From Dallia pectoralis (lineage: Eukaryota > Chordata > Actinopteri > Esociformes > Umbridae): 64,000 nucleotides of DNA. The notes beneath the pieces are model-generated. The model was given only the letters and a program-made list of their open reading frames with translations. It was not told where the DNA came from and searched no databases. The position numbers and the translations under genes were made by a program. Location of the stretch: the NCBI GenBank assembly GCA_029465975.1, contig CM055760.1, positions 10,245,208 to 10,309,207 on the forward strand, read 5' to 3'. Shown piece after piece: positions 49,293-63,322 of this stretch; position 1 is the stretch's first letter, and each line of letters begins with the position of its first letter.

Positions 49293-50481
49293 ACTTTTTA
49301 AACATTTTATGAAACACTTTACGCTCAGTATAAAACTAGTAGAATCTGAACATATGCTCTTACGAAAGATATCTAGATTTGAACAGAATAATTAAATTGA
49401 GGTGGGAGAACACATATTATTGATAAGGGAACAGATTAATTATCTTCAAGTCTGCATTATGATTTTCTCTACATGTTCTTGGTTTCTAAATAACATATTT
49501 GTGAGTCGTTAGAGGTTGAGTCTACTTTTACTTATGAGTGACCATTTAAGAGTTCCTAACAAAAAAATATATACATATCTATGAAAAATAATTTTATTAG
49601 ACAAACAACTTTCTTAGGGGTTTAGTAATCCTGATGTAGGTTTTAATATATATTTCTACATTTGTTTTTCTATGAAAATATTTATCTCAAATAAACACAT
49701 AAACATAAACAACAGTTACATTAACCACCTCCTGAAATACACTTTTTCAGTTTGCCAAATCTGCCACCTCCATCAAATCTAGCAAATTTAAAACCATGCA
49801 TCCTCACATACTGTATTTACAAATGTGTCCTCTCATGCGTACCGGTGTATTCGAATATGCGTGTGCATGCGCGGGTTGGTACACATATAACTGCCTGTGC
49901 ACAGCTGAGCTTGGGGGAGCCTCCCCATCGTCGCTTGATTCCGCACCCATGCCAACCCTCTGACACCAGTTCTCCATTGTGTGCCTGTCATGATCAATCA
50001 TGCCCTTCGATGACTGGGCTTTATGCAGGAGGGAGGAAACCAATCACACGCCTCATTAGCCTGGCTTGGTTACTCTCAGCCTTAGTGGTCCCTGGACACA
50101 CAGCCTGTTGAGCCTGTTGCTGTCTGAGCCATCGGGGTACTCACACAGAGAGAGAGAGAGAGAGAGATGGGACAGGAAGATGACCGGGACCACAGGCGTG
50201 TGCTGGGGTTGGGCCTGATAGATAATGTTCAAGAGGAGGAGGAGAAACAACACTGACATGTGATATATGACGGCCTATAGCGTTTGGTTGTGCTGTTGGT
50301 TCGGGAAAAGAGTTCTGGTGCCATTGGGGAGACCTGCCGTGGTTCACCTCCAGATTTCCAGAACTTGTCTTTAACAGCTGCTGTTGTTTGGTTAGAGAAG
50401 TGACACAAGGCGTAAGTGTGGGAATGGGTAAAGTTCATAACAGATAGAGGGTCCGAGGCCTAAAAAGAGTACCTTCTAAAG
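49293..50481. other. Unannotated intergenic DNA
   Basis: Contains a short (GA)n tract at 50147-50167. No exon recognised. Confidence 0.4.
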
Positions 50482-50590
50482 TGTCCGGCCGAAACAAACC
50501 AGCGTCCGGCCGAAACAAACCAGCGTCCGGCCAAAACAAACCAGCGTCCGGCCGAAACAAACCAGCGTCGGGCCGAAACAAACCAGCGTC
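50482..50590. repeat. 21-bp minisatellite, 5 copies
   Basis: Near-identical units containing gtccggccgaaacaaaccag. The unit is seven codons long, so one frame reads a SGRNKPA cycle, but there is no gene context. Confidence 0.95.
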
Positions 50591-52434
50591 AGTAGGCATG
50601 AAACACAACAACCCAGAACATTATCCTAGCATACTTGCATCCTCGACCAGTTTTAACCAAAGCTAACAGCTCTCATTGTTTCTGAAATGCTTCCATCTGG
50701 CAGGTTTCAATGACCGGCAACAGGCAGGGCTCACACAGCAGCTGGCGAAACTGCCCAACCGCTTTTCTGCTTGGCCCTCAGTAACCGCCTCGCTACCACT
50801 GGCCAGCCCACACCGCAATGCTAACCCCCAGCTATAGCCCTAGGCCTGTCTGTCAGGGGTCAGCCGTCCAGCCGGGGGAGGTAAGGATGGGATGGTGACA
50901 CCATTGAGTCTTTTGTCCATCATCCTTGGGGGTTACGACAGATTGAACAGACTGTAACTGCCTGGTTATTATTTTGGGCTAAAGAGACTAATTGTTGATG
51001 GTATTGTTTTATAGGACGATTTGATGAGCCTAGAGTATTTGAATGTTGCTTAATATATGTAATTGACATTTGTGTGGTGGCTTACTGTATCACTGACGGT
51101 TGTAACTTAATACAAATTTAAAAAAATGCCTTTTCCAGAGTAAATTTCCGTTACCTAAAAATCGGAATAGATAAACAAACAAATTATAAATACATTGAAC
51201 TCCGATTCAGATTTTATTTTCTGGTCATGATGCTGCCTTCGCCTCTTCTACAATTTAGTCCAATAAATGATCTCTACAAGTGTTTCCTTCAATAGCAAGT
51301 CCTTCTGGCCCTAGTGAGCGAAAGTGTTCTAGAAATGGGGCTAAGGAGGCTGTCACCGCTAGCAGATAGCGACATCTGAGATGAATATTCAGATGCTAAT
51401 GATGTACAACACAAGGAACAAAGGCCGAACGCTACCACTGGAAACCAATACAATGGCCCTTAACTCCGGCGCTGACACTTTTACAGCCCAACATGTGTCA
51501 CTTGTTTCACGCTCAGACAATGAAGGGGACAACGGCCAATCCTTGGGGAATCTCACAAGCTCACTTCTCCTTTTTGTCTCCTTTCTTCTGCCTCTGCGTG
51601 GCCGGCCGATGCTGACCCTTTGGGGAGTCTCGGTTTGTGTTTGCGTAGCTTTGTCTCGTGCGAAGTGTCTGTCGCTCTCTGGTGCGACTACAATTCACCC
51701 AGGGCCGCAGACAATGTCGTGAGGTCAGAGTTCAAACCTCTTAGGCTGAGTTAAGTCTCATCCCGGCTTGAAATTGCGGATGCTGCCCTGTCGCTGAAAT
51801 GTCTGTCTGGTTCGTTTGTAGGAGGTCGTTGTTGTGTCTTCTGAGTTACTATGGATACGGATGGATGGACGGACAGACAAATGGAATGGCAAAAAGATAA
51901 CACGGCTTGTTTGGAGAATGTAGGCTCTTAATTCCCCATGCTGCTGTTTGTTTGTGGAGTTTGAGTAATCATTTAATATCACCAGGTTCTTGTTGTATAT
52001 TATCAAATAACTAATCAGTTATCGCTTGCCTTTTCCAGGTGTTTGTAACCCAACAATAAACTCTTAAAGAACCGCGGGGAACAGATTACTTCTTAATATA
52101 ATTATTAGAGAGTAGAGGAGTAAGCAGGCAATTAGTTCTACTGGTGTCTCTTAATTGGATTCTAATTGAAATCTCCAGCGGGTCACTGAGAGGGGTGAGA
52201 ATTCCTTCATAGATGAGGGCGAGGAGCCCAAACGCAAAGCTGCTCCATGTTCTCACACCTCTAGCCTTTCTTGTGTTCCCCGTTCTCCGTCTTTCTTCTT
52301 TTGTTCTCTTTGCTTTTCTCTCCGAACAATCTTTTCAACCACATTGCACTATTCTTGTTTTCACAAATTACATTTTCGTATCTGTAACAACTCAACATCG
52401 TTCGTGTCTTACTTTATTCCCGTGGCCTCTGCTC
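50591..52434. other. Unannotated intergenic DNA
   Basis: No exon or recognised repeat. Confidence 0.4.
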
Positions 52435-52500
52435 TCTCCACATCTCATCTCTCCACATCTCATCTCTCCACATCTCATCTCTCTACATCTCTCTCTCTCT
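52435..52500. repeat. 15-bp repeat (ctccacatctcatct)
   Basis: Three to four copies grading into (CT)n. Confidence 0.85.
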
Positions 52501-53952
52501 ACCTGTCACTTCCTCACTCACTCGTTGCATCGGCAGTGACACCTCCTCCACTCTAATGATGGATGGAAGAAGTCCCCTCCAAAATGAATGTATTTATTAT
52601 TAGTAATTAATTTGCTGATTAATCACACTAGGTGTCAGAACATGCTGGACAAACGGCCCGCTGTGAAGATCAGAGGGGTCGGGTGTTTAAAAGCCTGCAT
52701 TCATCATGGTGTTTCCTATTAGATGTCATCATTGCTGAGCCGCTCTTGATTCGGTATATCAGAAAACAATTCATCGCAAATATCACACGTCAAAGCCTGA
52801 TTTTTTCTTCTCTCGCTTGTTTTAGTGTGGCTGTTGATTATATAATATTCCCATTTGCCCCAACCTTCTCGAAACAGTTCCTTATTGTGTTTTTCCTGTC
52901 CTTCGACAAACATCTAGAGATCTAGAGAAGGTGGTCCCGCTAAAAACACAAACAAGCTAAGCTAAAACTGAGGGGAGGGGGTTGTGGGTGGGTTAAGGTT
53001 CTGGAGGTGGAAGGTGGGGGGCAGTTATAGTCTGAGCCATGCAAGCGCCCGTGTGTGTGGGGGGATTGTGTGTGTGGGTGGGTGGGGGGGATTTAAAAAT
53101 CCTGGATAAGAGACACCCAACGGACAACGGCCGACTCCCGGACACTAATCCCATAGTCTCAGACTTGTGACCCACTTTCTTGGAGGAGCGACACAGTGAA
53201 GCCTGAGTCCGTTGTCCAGAGCCCGTCTCAGCCCAGGAGCCTCCAGAAGGCGAAGGGGGAGGGGGGGTGGAGGGGCCCTGAGACAAACAAATGGACAGAC
53301 TCCTGGTTCCTCAGGGGCACCTTTTGCTGCCACAGCCATGTTCCAGTTCTATTGTCTTAGAGCATACGTTCTATGCATATGTTACACATGTTTTCCACAG
53401 TCATCGATGGACGGGCTTTAAACTTATGTTGGACAACCGAACACGCTTCCCTGGGTTATCCTATTACAGCGCTGACACTCATTTCCAAATGCCATATAGT
53501 AGATTCTGCACGGCCAGAGGGGCAAAAGACGGCAGCCAAATGGGAATCCATGCCATTTCCTAATTAAATTGGTGAATTAATCGCAGATCAAACACCAACG
53601 AAGAACAAAAGAACTGCTTTTTCTTTCATTTCTCTCAGCCCTTGTAATCACGGTGACTTAAGGCAACGCGTGCCGGATGTAAAATAGGTCAACAGAGCGG
53701 CATCAAAATAACACATCACGTTACTTATTCCATGGCATGGTCGTACACTCCCCCTTTTTCTTTTTCTTTTATGTCACACACACACACACCCACACACACA
53801 CACGCGCCGGTCTTACTTCTCTCTTTATCTTAATCCCTGGCAGACTTTAAGTGTCTGGCATCGGAGCGAAATCCCAAACTGGAGAAGAGCGTGTTTGTAC
53901 TTAATCCCCACGCCAGTAGAGCTGCCCTCAATTCACCTCTCCTAAAGTAGGC
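52501..53952. other. Unannotated intergenic DNA
   Basis: G/T-rich tract at 53048-53092 and a short (CA)n tract near 53776. No exon recognised. Confidence 0.4.
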
Positions 53953-54200
53953 CAAGAACCAGGAGCATCCACGGGGGACCAGGAGCCTCCAGGGGGGACC
54001 AGGAGCGTCCACGAGGGACCAGGAGCCTCCACGGGGGACCAGGAGCCTCCACGGGGGACCAGGAGCCTCCACGGGGGACCAGGAGCCTCCACCGGGGACC
54101 AGGAGCGTCCACGGGGGACCAGGAGCGTCCACGGGGGACCAGGAGCGTCCACGGGGGACCAGGAGCGTCCACGGGGGACCAGGAGCGTCCACGGGGGACT
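53953..54200. repeat. 20-bp minisatellite, about 12 copies
   Basis: Units of ggaccaggagcgtccacggg with a gcctcc subtype in the first half and gcgtcc in the second half. Open in all three minus frames (Pro/Trp/Ser cycles), therefore not coding. Confidence 0.95.
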
Positions 54201-54329
54201 CAAGGCCTGTTGTCCAGATTAGACGGGACACTTTCTTTGAGCGCAGCGGCTTCCAACAGAGGGATAAGAGACCCAGGGAGGAGCTGGCGAAAGAGTGACT
54301 GGGAGTCATCTGAAGAATCAATCGATGAC

Positions 54330-54430
54330 ATCAGATTTGAATCGTTACCTCTCAATTGAGTATCCATAAGGTCCGGTCAGATTTGAATCGTAGCCTCTCT
54401 CAATTTAATATGCATAAGATCCGGTACTCA
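54330..54430. repeat. Imperfect ~50-bp duplication
   Basis: Two copies share cagatttgaatcgt, acctctc/gcctctctcaat and cataagrtccggt. Confidence 0.7.
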
Positions 54431-55834
<1,404 letters not shown>

Positions 55835-56318
55835 GTCCACATGCCCTCTCCGCCCACATGCCCTCTCCGTCCACATGCCCTCTCCTGCCCACATGCCCTC
55901 TCATGCCCTCTTTGGCCACATGCCCTCTCCGTCCACATGCCCTCTCCGTCCACATGCCCTCCCCGTCCACATGCCCTCCCCGTCCACATGCCCTCTCCGT
56001 CCACATGCCCTCCCCGTCCACATGCCCTCTCCGCCCACATGCCCTCTCCGTCCACATGCCCTCTCCGTCCACATGCCCTCTCTCCGTCCACATGCCCTCT
56101 CTCCGTCCACATGCCCTCTCTCCGTCCACATGCCCTCTCTCCGTCCACATGCCCTCTCTCCGTCCACATGCCCTCTCTCCGTCCACATGCCCTCTCTCCG
56201 TCCACATGCCCTCTCTCCGTCCACATGCCCTCTCCGGCCCACATGCCCTCTCCGTCCACATGCCCTCTCCGTCCACATGCCCTCTCCGTCCACATGCCCT
56301 CTCCGTCCACATGCCCTC
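55835..56318. repeat. 17/19-bp minisatellite, about 27 copies
   Basis: Units of gtccacatgccctctcc (17 bp) and gtccacatgccctctctcc (19 bp), with 19-mers concentrated in the middle. All six frames are open for 130-210 codons, the clearest demonstration in this window that long open frames arise from stop-free repeats. Confidence 0.97.
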
Positions 56319-56587
56319 TGGGCCTTGTCTTAAAATCCAGACGCTAAGCTGCCAACGCTCTGACCGGCTTACTGACGTGTACGAGAAAACGCAATATGGG
56401 AAAGCAGAAGCGAACACACAAGTCAAAGGCAAAATGGTCATTAGAATAAGGCCATTGTCTTGGGGATTTCTGTTGGAGAGCGAGTTTTAAGAGGTTTTAC
56501 CGGAGGACTAAAAGACTTGATCTCCGGTTAGATCCCCGAGATATAGTAGAGAGCCATAACAACAATACTGAGGATTTAAAGGGCTCA

Positions 56588-56628
56588 TCTCCCCCTCCCC
56601 CTCCCCCTCTCTCTGTCTCTCCCCCTCC

Positions 56629-56669
<41 letters not shown>

Positions 56670-56670
56670 C
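56588..56670. repeat. CT-rich microsatellite
   Basis: ccctccc and (CT)n mixed tract. Confidence 0.9.
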
Positions 56671-59600
56671 TTACATCCCCTTTACTCATCCGCCTCTCTC
56701 TGACTAGTTCCCAGAGCTAAGCTTCGGGTAGATTTGCTTGTACTTTTACATTACCCAAATTGGTTTTCCTTCCTCAAACCCCACGCATCGTTTTGGTTCT
56801 GCCAAAGAGATGGTTTTCCTGTTGGGGTGATGCACATGGAATATGTAGCCAGATACTAAGCTTGTGTATTACACTGGCTCAAACACTGCTGTCAACTCCT
56901 AACGATGAGCTGATGCTGAACACCCAGACCAATCTGGATTCATTGGGAGTGCATATTGGAAATAATCTGCAGCTGATTGTCTGGGTAATTAGACTCTGTA
57001 AAAGAAAACACTGGGTCTTGAGGCTGAGGTACAACTGAGGTCTTTTGAATTCTTACATGGGAAATATGAGTTATCAAAAGATGCATTTACCACAGGCTTC
57101 TCTGCACTCCTTTACTGAGCTCCCCACCTGCTAATATTACTTACTCAGCCAATGAATTACAGACTATTCACACCATATTAACTTAATGAATAGCAAACAA
57201 GAGAAATAAAACGAAATAACTGCCAACGTACTAAACAGTTATAATATAATCAAAACATTATACTTTGGTTGTTAGTTTTCAATTTCCCGTTATGTATGGT
57301 ATGCCTTGTAGCATAGTACTTTATTATAAAGAATAAAATAATATTTTATAAGGCAGGCATCGATTACATATAGGGCAGGAGTTTCCAAGTGGTTTTGTAG
57401 TATGCAATATATTTGTTGCTCACAAAAAAAATTCTGAATGTGCAGTTTCATGTGTTTCCCGCAAACAGTCATAAACATTTACATGTCCCGGACATTGTCT
57501 GGCAACCAGCACCAATCGAATCAATTCAACACATTAACTCCGTTTAGTAGGTGTAGCATTAATTAAAAAGCCAAACCTAACACAGTATCCGACCGTTCAT
57601 CTGCGCATGTCCGTCTGCGTACTGTGCGCATTTTATCACATGTGTGGCCAACTGTCTATCTATGACAACCATGTCTTGTGTGTAACAGAAATACGTTTAA
57701 TTTCCAGGGCGCTGAGAAAAGTTATCAACCGATTTATCCAAGACACACATTCCTTGTGTCAAATGAAACACAATTTGACCGCAAAAAAATGTAAATGGTT
57801 TTGTAACATCTAATTTCCATATTTAAATAATTGTAATTTGTCCAATTTAATTATCAAGAACTGTCACGCTTTCATGGGTGTAGTGTGTGAAGAAGCCGGA
57901 AAAGTCTACACACTGTAATGAAATCAAATTGCGACATAACAACATACAAAACAGCTGCACTAAACACAAACACTCACCAACTCTGAAACACTTAACAATA
58001 CCAAGCACCCGTGAACCAAACCAGGGATCTTAAATAACCCACTGATTACCCAACCTATGGCCGGTGCAATTAGCTAAACCCAAAACAGCTGTGCTCCTAA
58101 TCAAGGCAAAACACAGAAATGCTCTCCCCTAACACCTTGTGTAAAACACAACTCACTAATCTTTGACAAAAAACTGGATTTTGGGAGATTTTTTTAAAAA
58201 TCTGGAAATATACAGATATTAACTCTCCTGTAGAGTTAATTTTTCTTCAATGTACTCGGTTTATTGTCAGTAAATAAAGTGCCTGGTCATATGTATGTTT
58301 GAATGACTTCACTAAATATTATCAAAGTCAAGTGTAATAGTCGCATACACAAATTAGGCATATGTAATGGGTGGGTTCTAGTTCCTAATACATAATCTGT
58401 ATTGTTTGGGGGGTTGAGTAACATCCTCTGTACAGAAGGTGTGAATGGACTACTGATGACTATTGATGATGCTTAGAGGATACTCACATTGTTCTGGAAT
58501 AAAATTAATCTTCTCTCTGCTGTTTCGGTCAAGTGGGGTCAACTAATCACTGCTTGTTGGAGCAGACGTACGGAATCACACAGAGCCCATGACATTTCCA
58601 CCATTATGAAGATGTCAAACACTTACCAGTTCTACACGAAAGCCTGCATGCGCCTCTTAGAGGCATCTCAATCAAACATGCCAGGCAGAATGGGACATTG
58701 ATTGACAACAACAACAACACCTGCTGTATTGACACGTTAACATAGGCAGATGGTTTTGTTTTTGTGAAATGGACAGTTGTCAAAATAAAAAAGATTTTTC
58801 CTAGTTGCCCACTTTAAACCCAAAATCAGCTTACTCCCAATCTCATGTTGTCTTGGTTCTTTCTTGCAGCATCATAATAAACTGTTCTGTTTGAGAGAGA
58901 GGAAAAAAGCCCCCGGCAGACAGCTGTGGGATTAAAGCAGCCGACAATAAGCCCAGTGCCCCCTGGGAAAAACAGCTTTTATAGTGTATCTGAGAAAACA
59001 TGTTTAGGACCAATGACAGAGGTGTATTCAGTGGCACATTTTCCTCTGTCGATTCACATAATGATACATTCATAATATAGCCATTAAGATAACTGGTTTG
59101 CCCAAGTATGATCCAGCTCGAAGGATCTCATGCAGAAGTAAAAATAAATCGTTAACATTATTATAAGCCATATGACTATTGCAATTGGCTAATTGCTGTT
59201 TGAGTAAATCCAGATGTTATATCAGAAACATTGTGAAAACAGTATAGCAAATATCCAATATTATATCATTATTTCAACAGCAGTATTTATTAAGATATAT
59301 TTCTTGTTAATTTACTCATTTCTTACCATATGACCAGGATGTTTTGACTAGGCTACGGTTCATAAAATAATTCCTTATTATGCCATTATGATAAACTAAA
59401 ATGCCTATAGAAAATGCTTGAGCAATAAAAATAACAGCATGCTAAGTCTCATGTGTGCATATCTAATACATTTCCCAAATTGTTATTTCAATACTTAATC
59501 CAAACAAAAACATACTGTCCCTCGTATGCTACGCGCTCTTTATTAAATTAGAAAATTCAACAGACTCAATAGTGGTGATCCTTAAGCCATGTGCTCCAGA

Positions 59601-60022
59601 CATATTTCATATTTGACCTGTTTATTTTGGAGGGAGAGGTAATTTTCTTAAATGTGGGCCATTATCCAAACAGACTGCGCTACCAACAACTATTACTTTA
59701 TTACGTTGAGCCTCGTTGCATTGAGTCTACATCCGTTTCTGTCTACATCTGTTTCACTCGCCCACTTTGACAGATAGACTGCTGAGAAGGGCTGGATTTT
59801 GATATGACTCACTGTAATTATTTCCTTATATGATAGGAGCGTGGGGGGGAAGAGGAAGTGCCAGGCTGGGGAGGAGGGCGAATATGGGCGTTTACAGTGT
59901 CAAGACCTAAGATACTGCCACCCTGGGATACTGCCACCCTGGGATACTGCATAATTAGGCAACCCCTATCCATGCCATCTTTTGAAAATACGCGCACTCA
60001 AACACAATGTGACGCTTATTGG
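56671..60022. other. Unannotated intergenic DNA
   Basis: 3.3 kb with no recognised exon, although qsox2 and ccdc187 occupy the corresponding human interval. A stretch at about 57860-58140 has the look of a dispersed element but I could not assign it. The motif gatactgccaccctggg is repeated at 59911-59950. Confidence 0.4.
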
Positions 60023-60226
60023 GAGGCTGCCTCATTGCTGCCTTTCAATTAGCTCCTGGAGGCTGCCTCATTGCTGCCTTTCAATTAGCTCCTGGAGGCT
60101 GCCTCATTGCTGCCTTTCAATTAGCTCCTGGAGGCTGCCTCATTGCTGTCTTTCAATTAGCTCCTGGAGGCTGCCTCATTGCTGCCTTTCAATTAGCTCC
60201 TGGAGGCTGCCTCATTGCTGCCTCAT
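60023..60226. repeat. 36-bp minisatellite, about 5.7 copies
   Basis: Near-perfect units containing ctgcctcattgctgcctttc and aattagctcctg. The unit is 12 codons long, so frames stay open. Confidence 0.95.
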
Positions 60227-60466
60227 TGCACCGGGCTACTGGGACAGGTAATTCCCCTCGCAATCATTTTCATCCCCATAGCTTTTGGGAAACATGGATC
60301 GCACAAGTAGAAGGCTGAGTGAGAGATATCTCTTTCTCTGGGTTGTTACAAATAAACGCATTAATATGACAAGACCCAGCTGCTAATGCTTTGAAATCAG
60401 TCTAAGTGGGCCATCTTCATTTATCCACTATCTTTGATGCTGACCTTAAATCATCATACAGATCTT

Positions 60467-60482
60467 GGGCGCCACCCTGTGG
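60467..60482 (-). promoter_or_regulatory. CTCF-like motif upstream of gpsm1
   Basis: Minus-strand CCACAGGGTGGCGCCC is a strong match by eye to the CTCF core, about 370 bp upstream of the promoter cluster. Confidence 0.35.
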
Positions 60483-60841
60483 CACAACATAGTAACACAG
60501 TTTATATACATCCTGAAATAAAATTATAACATTTTACAATAAAATAATAAAAGTTTAATTTCTGGTTGGCTTGATATAAACTGTGTCATTGCATTAACAT
60601 GGTTTAAAGAATATAGAGGCATGTGAGAGAGTAGATAGAGTTTCCTAAATGGTCTATTTGTAATGTTTCAGTTATATCAGTCAACCTCCTAAGTTACTGT
60701 TGTCTGAAAGTAAACAAACCACTTTACTTTATTCTCATTTCATAGTGTTATATACTTTTTTAAGTATATTGTTTTGCCATCATCAATCAACACACTCCCA
60801 AGCACACACACCAGGACTCACCGGTCTGCGCAGGCGCGCGG

Positions 60842-60878
60842 TGACGTCGAAGCGTGGGCGGGGCCGGCCTTATATTTG
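60842..60878 (+). promoter_or_regulatory. gpsm1 promoter-like cluster (CRE, GC box, TATA)
   Basis: TGACGTCG (60842-60849, one mismatch to a full CRE), GGGCGGGGCC (60856-60865, Sp1-type GC box) and ttatattt (60870-60877, TATA-like) occur within 40 bp in a CpG-rich patch. A start of transcription near 60900 would follow. The order and spacing suit a core promoter for the exon at 61222. Confidence 0.6.
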
Positions 60879-60913
60879 CAGAACAAGTCACTTCCTAGGC
60901 AGCTGCCATTGCT

Positions 60914-60940
60914 GAGAGAGAGAGACAGAGGGAGAGAGAG

Positions 60941-61031
<91 letters not shown>
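60914..61031. repeat. (GA)n microsatellite in gpsm1 5' leader
   Basis: About 118 bp of GA dinucleotides with a few CA and GG interruptions. If transcription starts near 60900 it lies in the 5' UTR as a long purine tract. Confidence 0.95.
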
Positions 61032-61033
<2 letters not shown>

Positions 61034-61109
61034 GAGTCTGAGGAGCTGCGAGCCAACAGGAAGGCGCTAGCAGCAGCAGCACTACTAGTCGTGTGCAACT
61101 GGTATTAGT

Positions 61110-61170
61110 GATATAAGGGCTATATAAGGGCTATATAAGGGCTATATAAGGGCTATATAAGGGCTATAGG
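61110..61170 (+). repeat. 11-bp TATA-motif tandem array
   Basis: Four full copies of ctatataaggg plus partial copies at both ends, each carrying a TATATAAG element. The array sits about 50 bp upstream of the gpsm1 start codon. Another TATA-like motif (tatttataaag) follows at about 61188-61198. Confidence 0.95.
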
Positions 61171-61221
61171 ACCAGGAGGAGGTCGCTATTTATAAAGGAC
61201 TATAGGACCAGGAGGTCGCCC

Positions 61222-61280
61222 ATGGCTCAGTCTGCTTATAACGTGGACCAGGATCTGGCCAGCAGGAGGCTTCACTCGAG
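61222..61280 (+). CDS. gpsm1: First coding exon of gpsm1-like gene (AGS3)
   Basis: GPSM1 is a cytoplasmic adaptor with N-terminal TPR repeats and C-terminal GoLoco motifs that bind Gi-alpha-GDP, acting in spindle orientation and G-protein signalling. Here only 19 codons plus two bases are present: MAQSAYNVDQ, then DLASRRLHS and a final AG before donor gtagga. The ARRLxSR pattern directly before an exon end fits the GPSM1 N-terminus, which continues with MEASCLELALEGE in the next exon, outside this window. The assignment rests on this short match, on divergent orientation to lhx3 as in human 9q34.3, and on the promoter cluster upstream. The downstream exons that would prove it are not in the window. 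Confidence 0.68.
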
Positions 61281-61690
61281 GTAGGACACGACCGGGGGGA
61301 CGGGAGGGGGTTATACCGGTGTGGTCGCTCGGACTGTTGACACGGAGCCTGTAGTCAGCTGTGTGAGGAGGAGATAGGAGAGACAAGGAGAGGAGAGACT
61401 GAAGGGCTACCGGCTTCTGGCAGGCGGTCACACGACCGGAAAGGTAGGGAAACTATCCGACCTACTGCCCGGTAGAAGTAGACTAATATTTCCTGGCCTC
61501 TCCTCCTAACCTCTGGTTCTGTGCAGTGTGCACTGGTCTATCACAGTAAATATGCACATTATAAGGAGCCACGTAAGCGATCCGTATTTAGCACGCATGC
61601 GCAGACGCATGCACGTATACAAGTAGCGCGCACGCGTAAACACTGTCAGGGTCAAACGTGCCGGCACAGTGCACGCGCACACACCTGAAG

Positions 61691-61696
<6 letters not shown>

Positions 61697-61740
<44 letters not shown>
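61697..61740. repeat. (GT)n microsatellite
   Basis: About 20 GT units followed by tatata. Confidence 0.95.
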
Positions 61741-61747
<7 letters not shown>

Positions 61748-61924
61748 CCTGTAGTTGGATGTGTGTGTGTATGTATATATGTATATAACAGTATGACTGT
61801 CTGCGGGTGAATTAATCCTCCCCTGTCTTTGCATGTCCTTGTCGAGACTGCAATGTCTTTACCTTTCTGTACTGTAATGAATCTCTGCTCTCTACATTTC
61901 AATGAACTGTGCTCACTAGAGTCT

Positions 61925-62510
61925 CTACACTGAGTATTCCATTCTCTGTGCTCTCACTACTGAGTATTCATTCTCTGTGCTCTCATTACACTGCGTATTC
62001 ATTCTCTGTGCTCTCATTACACTGCGTATTCATTCTCTGTGCTCTCATTACACTGCGTATTCATTCTCTGTGCTCTCATTACTACTGCGTATTCATTCTC
62101 TGTGCTCTCATTACACTGAGTATTCATTCTCTGTGCTCTCACTACTGAGTATTCATTCTCTGTGCTCTCATTACACTGCGTATTCATTCTCTGTGCTCTC
62201 ATTACTACTGCGTATTCATTCTCTGTGCTCTCATTACACTGAGTATTCATTCTCTGTGCTCTCATTACACTGAGTATTCATTCTCTGTGCTCTCATTACT
62301 ACTGCGTATTCATTCTCTGTGCTCTCATTACTACTGCGTATTCATTCTCTGTGCTCTCATTACACTGAGTATTCATTCTCTGTGCTCTCACTACTGAGTA
62401 TTCATTCTCTGTGCTCTCTTTACACTGAGTATTCATTCTCTGTGCTCTCACTACTGCGTATTCATTCTCTGTGCTCTCATTACACTGCGTATTCATTCTC
62501 TGTGCTCTAC
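61925..62510. repeat. ~31-bp minisatellite, about 19 copies, gpsm1 intron 1
   Basis: Units contain gtattcattctctgtgctct followed by cattacac, cattactac or cactac, and tgag or tgcg. Lengths of 28-32 bp are interleaved. Confidence 0.95.
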
Positions 62511-63142
62511 TGCCGACTCTATCATATTATATAAATGGTTGTTCTCTGCGTTGAGGTCAAACATTATGGGCATTCATCACGGACAACGTAGAGAATGGAA
62601 ACCAGAGTGTCTGTGTTTGTTGCTGGCTGTGTTTGTGTCCTCATGTCATTACTGGTGCATAACAGATGAGTCAATGTCAGGGTTTGGTCTGTGGTGACCT
62701 TTATTGCCTAAAAGTAAAGCCTTTACAGTATTGCTTGTATGTCAGTGTGTGCTCAAAGTCACTAAGTTCCTACTGACAAATCCGCAAAAGCTAACCTGTG
62801 TGGCCAAACTTTCTTTATACCTGCTATAGTTCGATAATACGGTTACACTTTGAATGGTAATGTTGGGATACTAGGCATATCAGGGCAAATATGAAACTAG
62901 AGTCTAGAACAAATAAAGGATAAACACGGAGGAAGACTGGAAACGTAATGGACACATACTGAGGTGAAGAAACATTCCTGGAGAGTTTCTTTGGTTTCCC
63001 TGACAACCGGCCTTGTCTCTCTGTAATTATGGGTGGATTAGTAGGCTGAGCACAGACAAAGACCCAGCCAAGACCTCAGTGCAGTATCATAGAATCTAAA
63101 ATCATAGAACCCTGAATAATGTATGCATTTGGCCAAGCATCA

Positions 63143-63322
63143 AACATGCATACATACATACATACAACATGCATGAATACATACATACATACAACATGCA
63201 TGAATACATACATACATACATACAACATGCATGAATACATACATACATACATACAACATGCATGAATACATACATACAACATGCATGAATACATACATGC
63301 ATACATACAACATGCATGCATA
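63143..63322. repeat. CATA/CATG compound repeat
   Basis: (CATA)2-4 blocks alternate with acatgcatga, giving higher-order units of about 25-33 bp, six copies. The palindromes ATGCAT and CATGCATG recur. Confidence 0.9.

Noticed and set aside
53830..54321. 163-codon Pro/Trp-rich minus-strand frame
   Set aside because: A stop-free 20-bp minisatellite with the same peptide cycle in all three frames.
57860..58140. Possible LTR or DNA-transposon edge
   Set aside because: It feels like dispersed fish repeat sequence but no terminal repeats, primer-binding site or coding motif were found.
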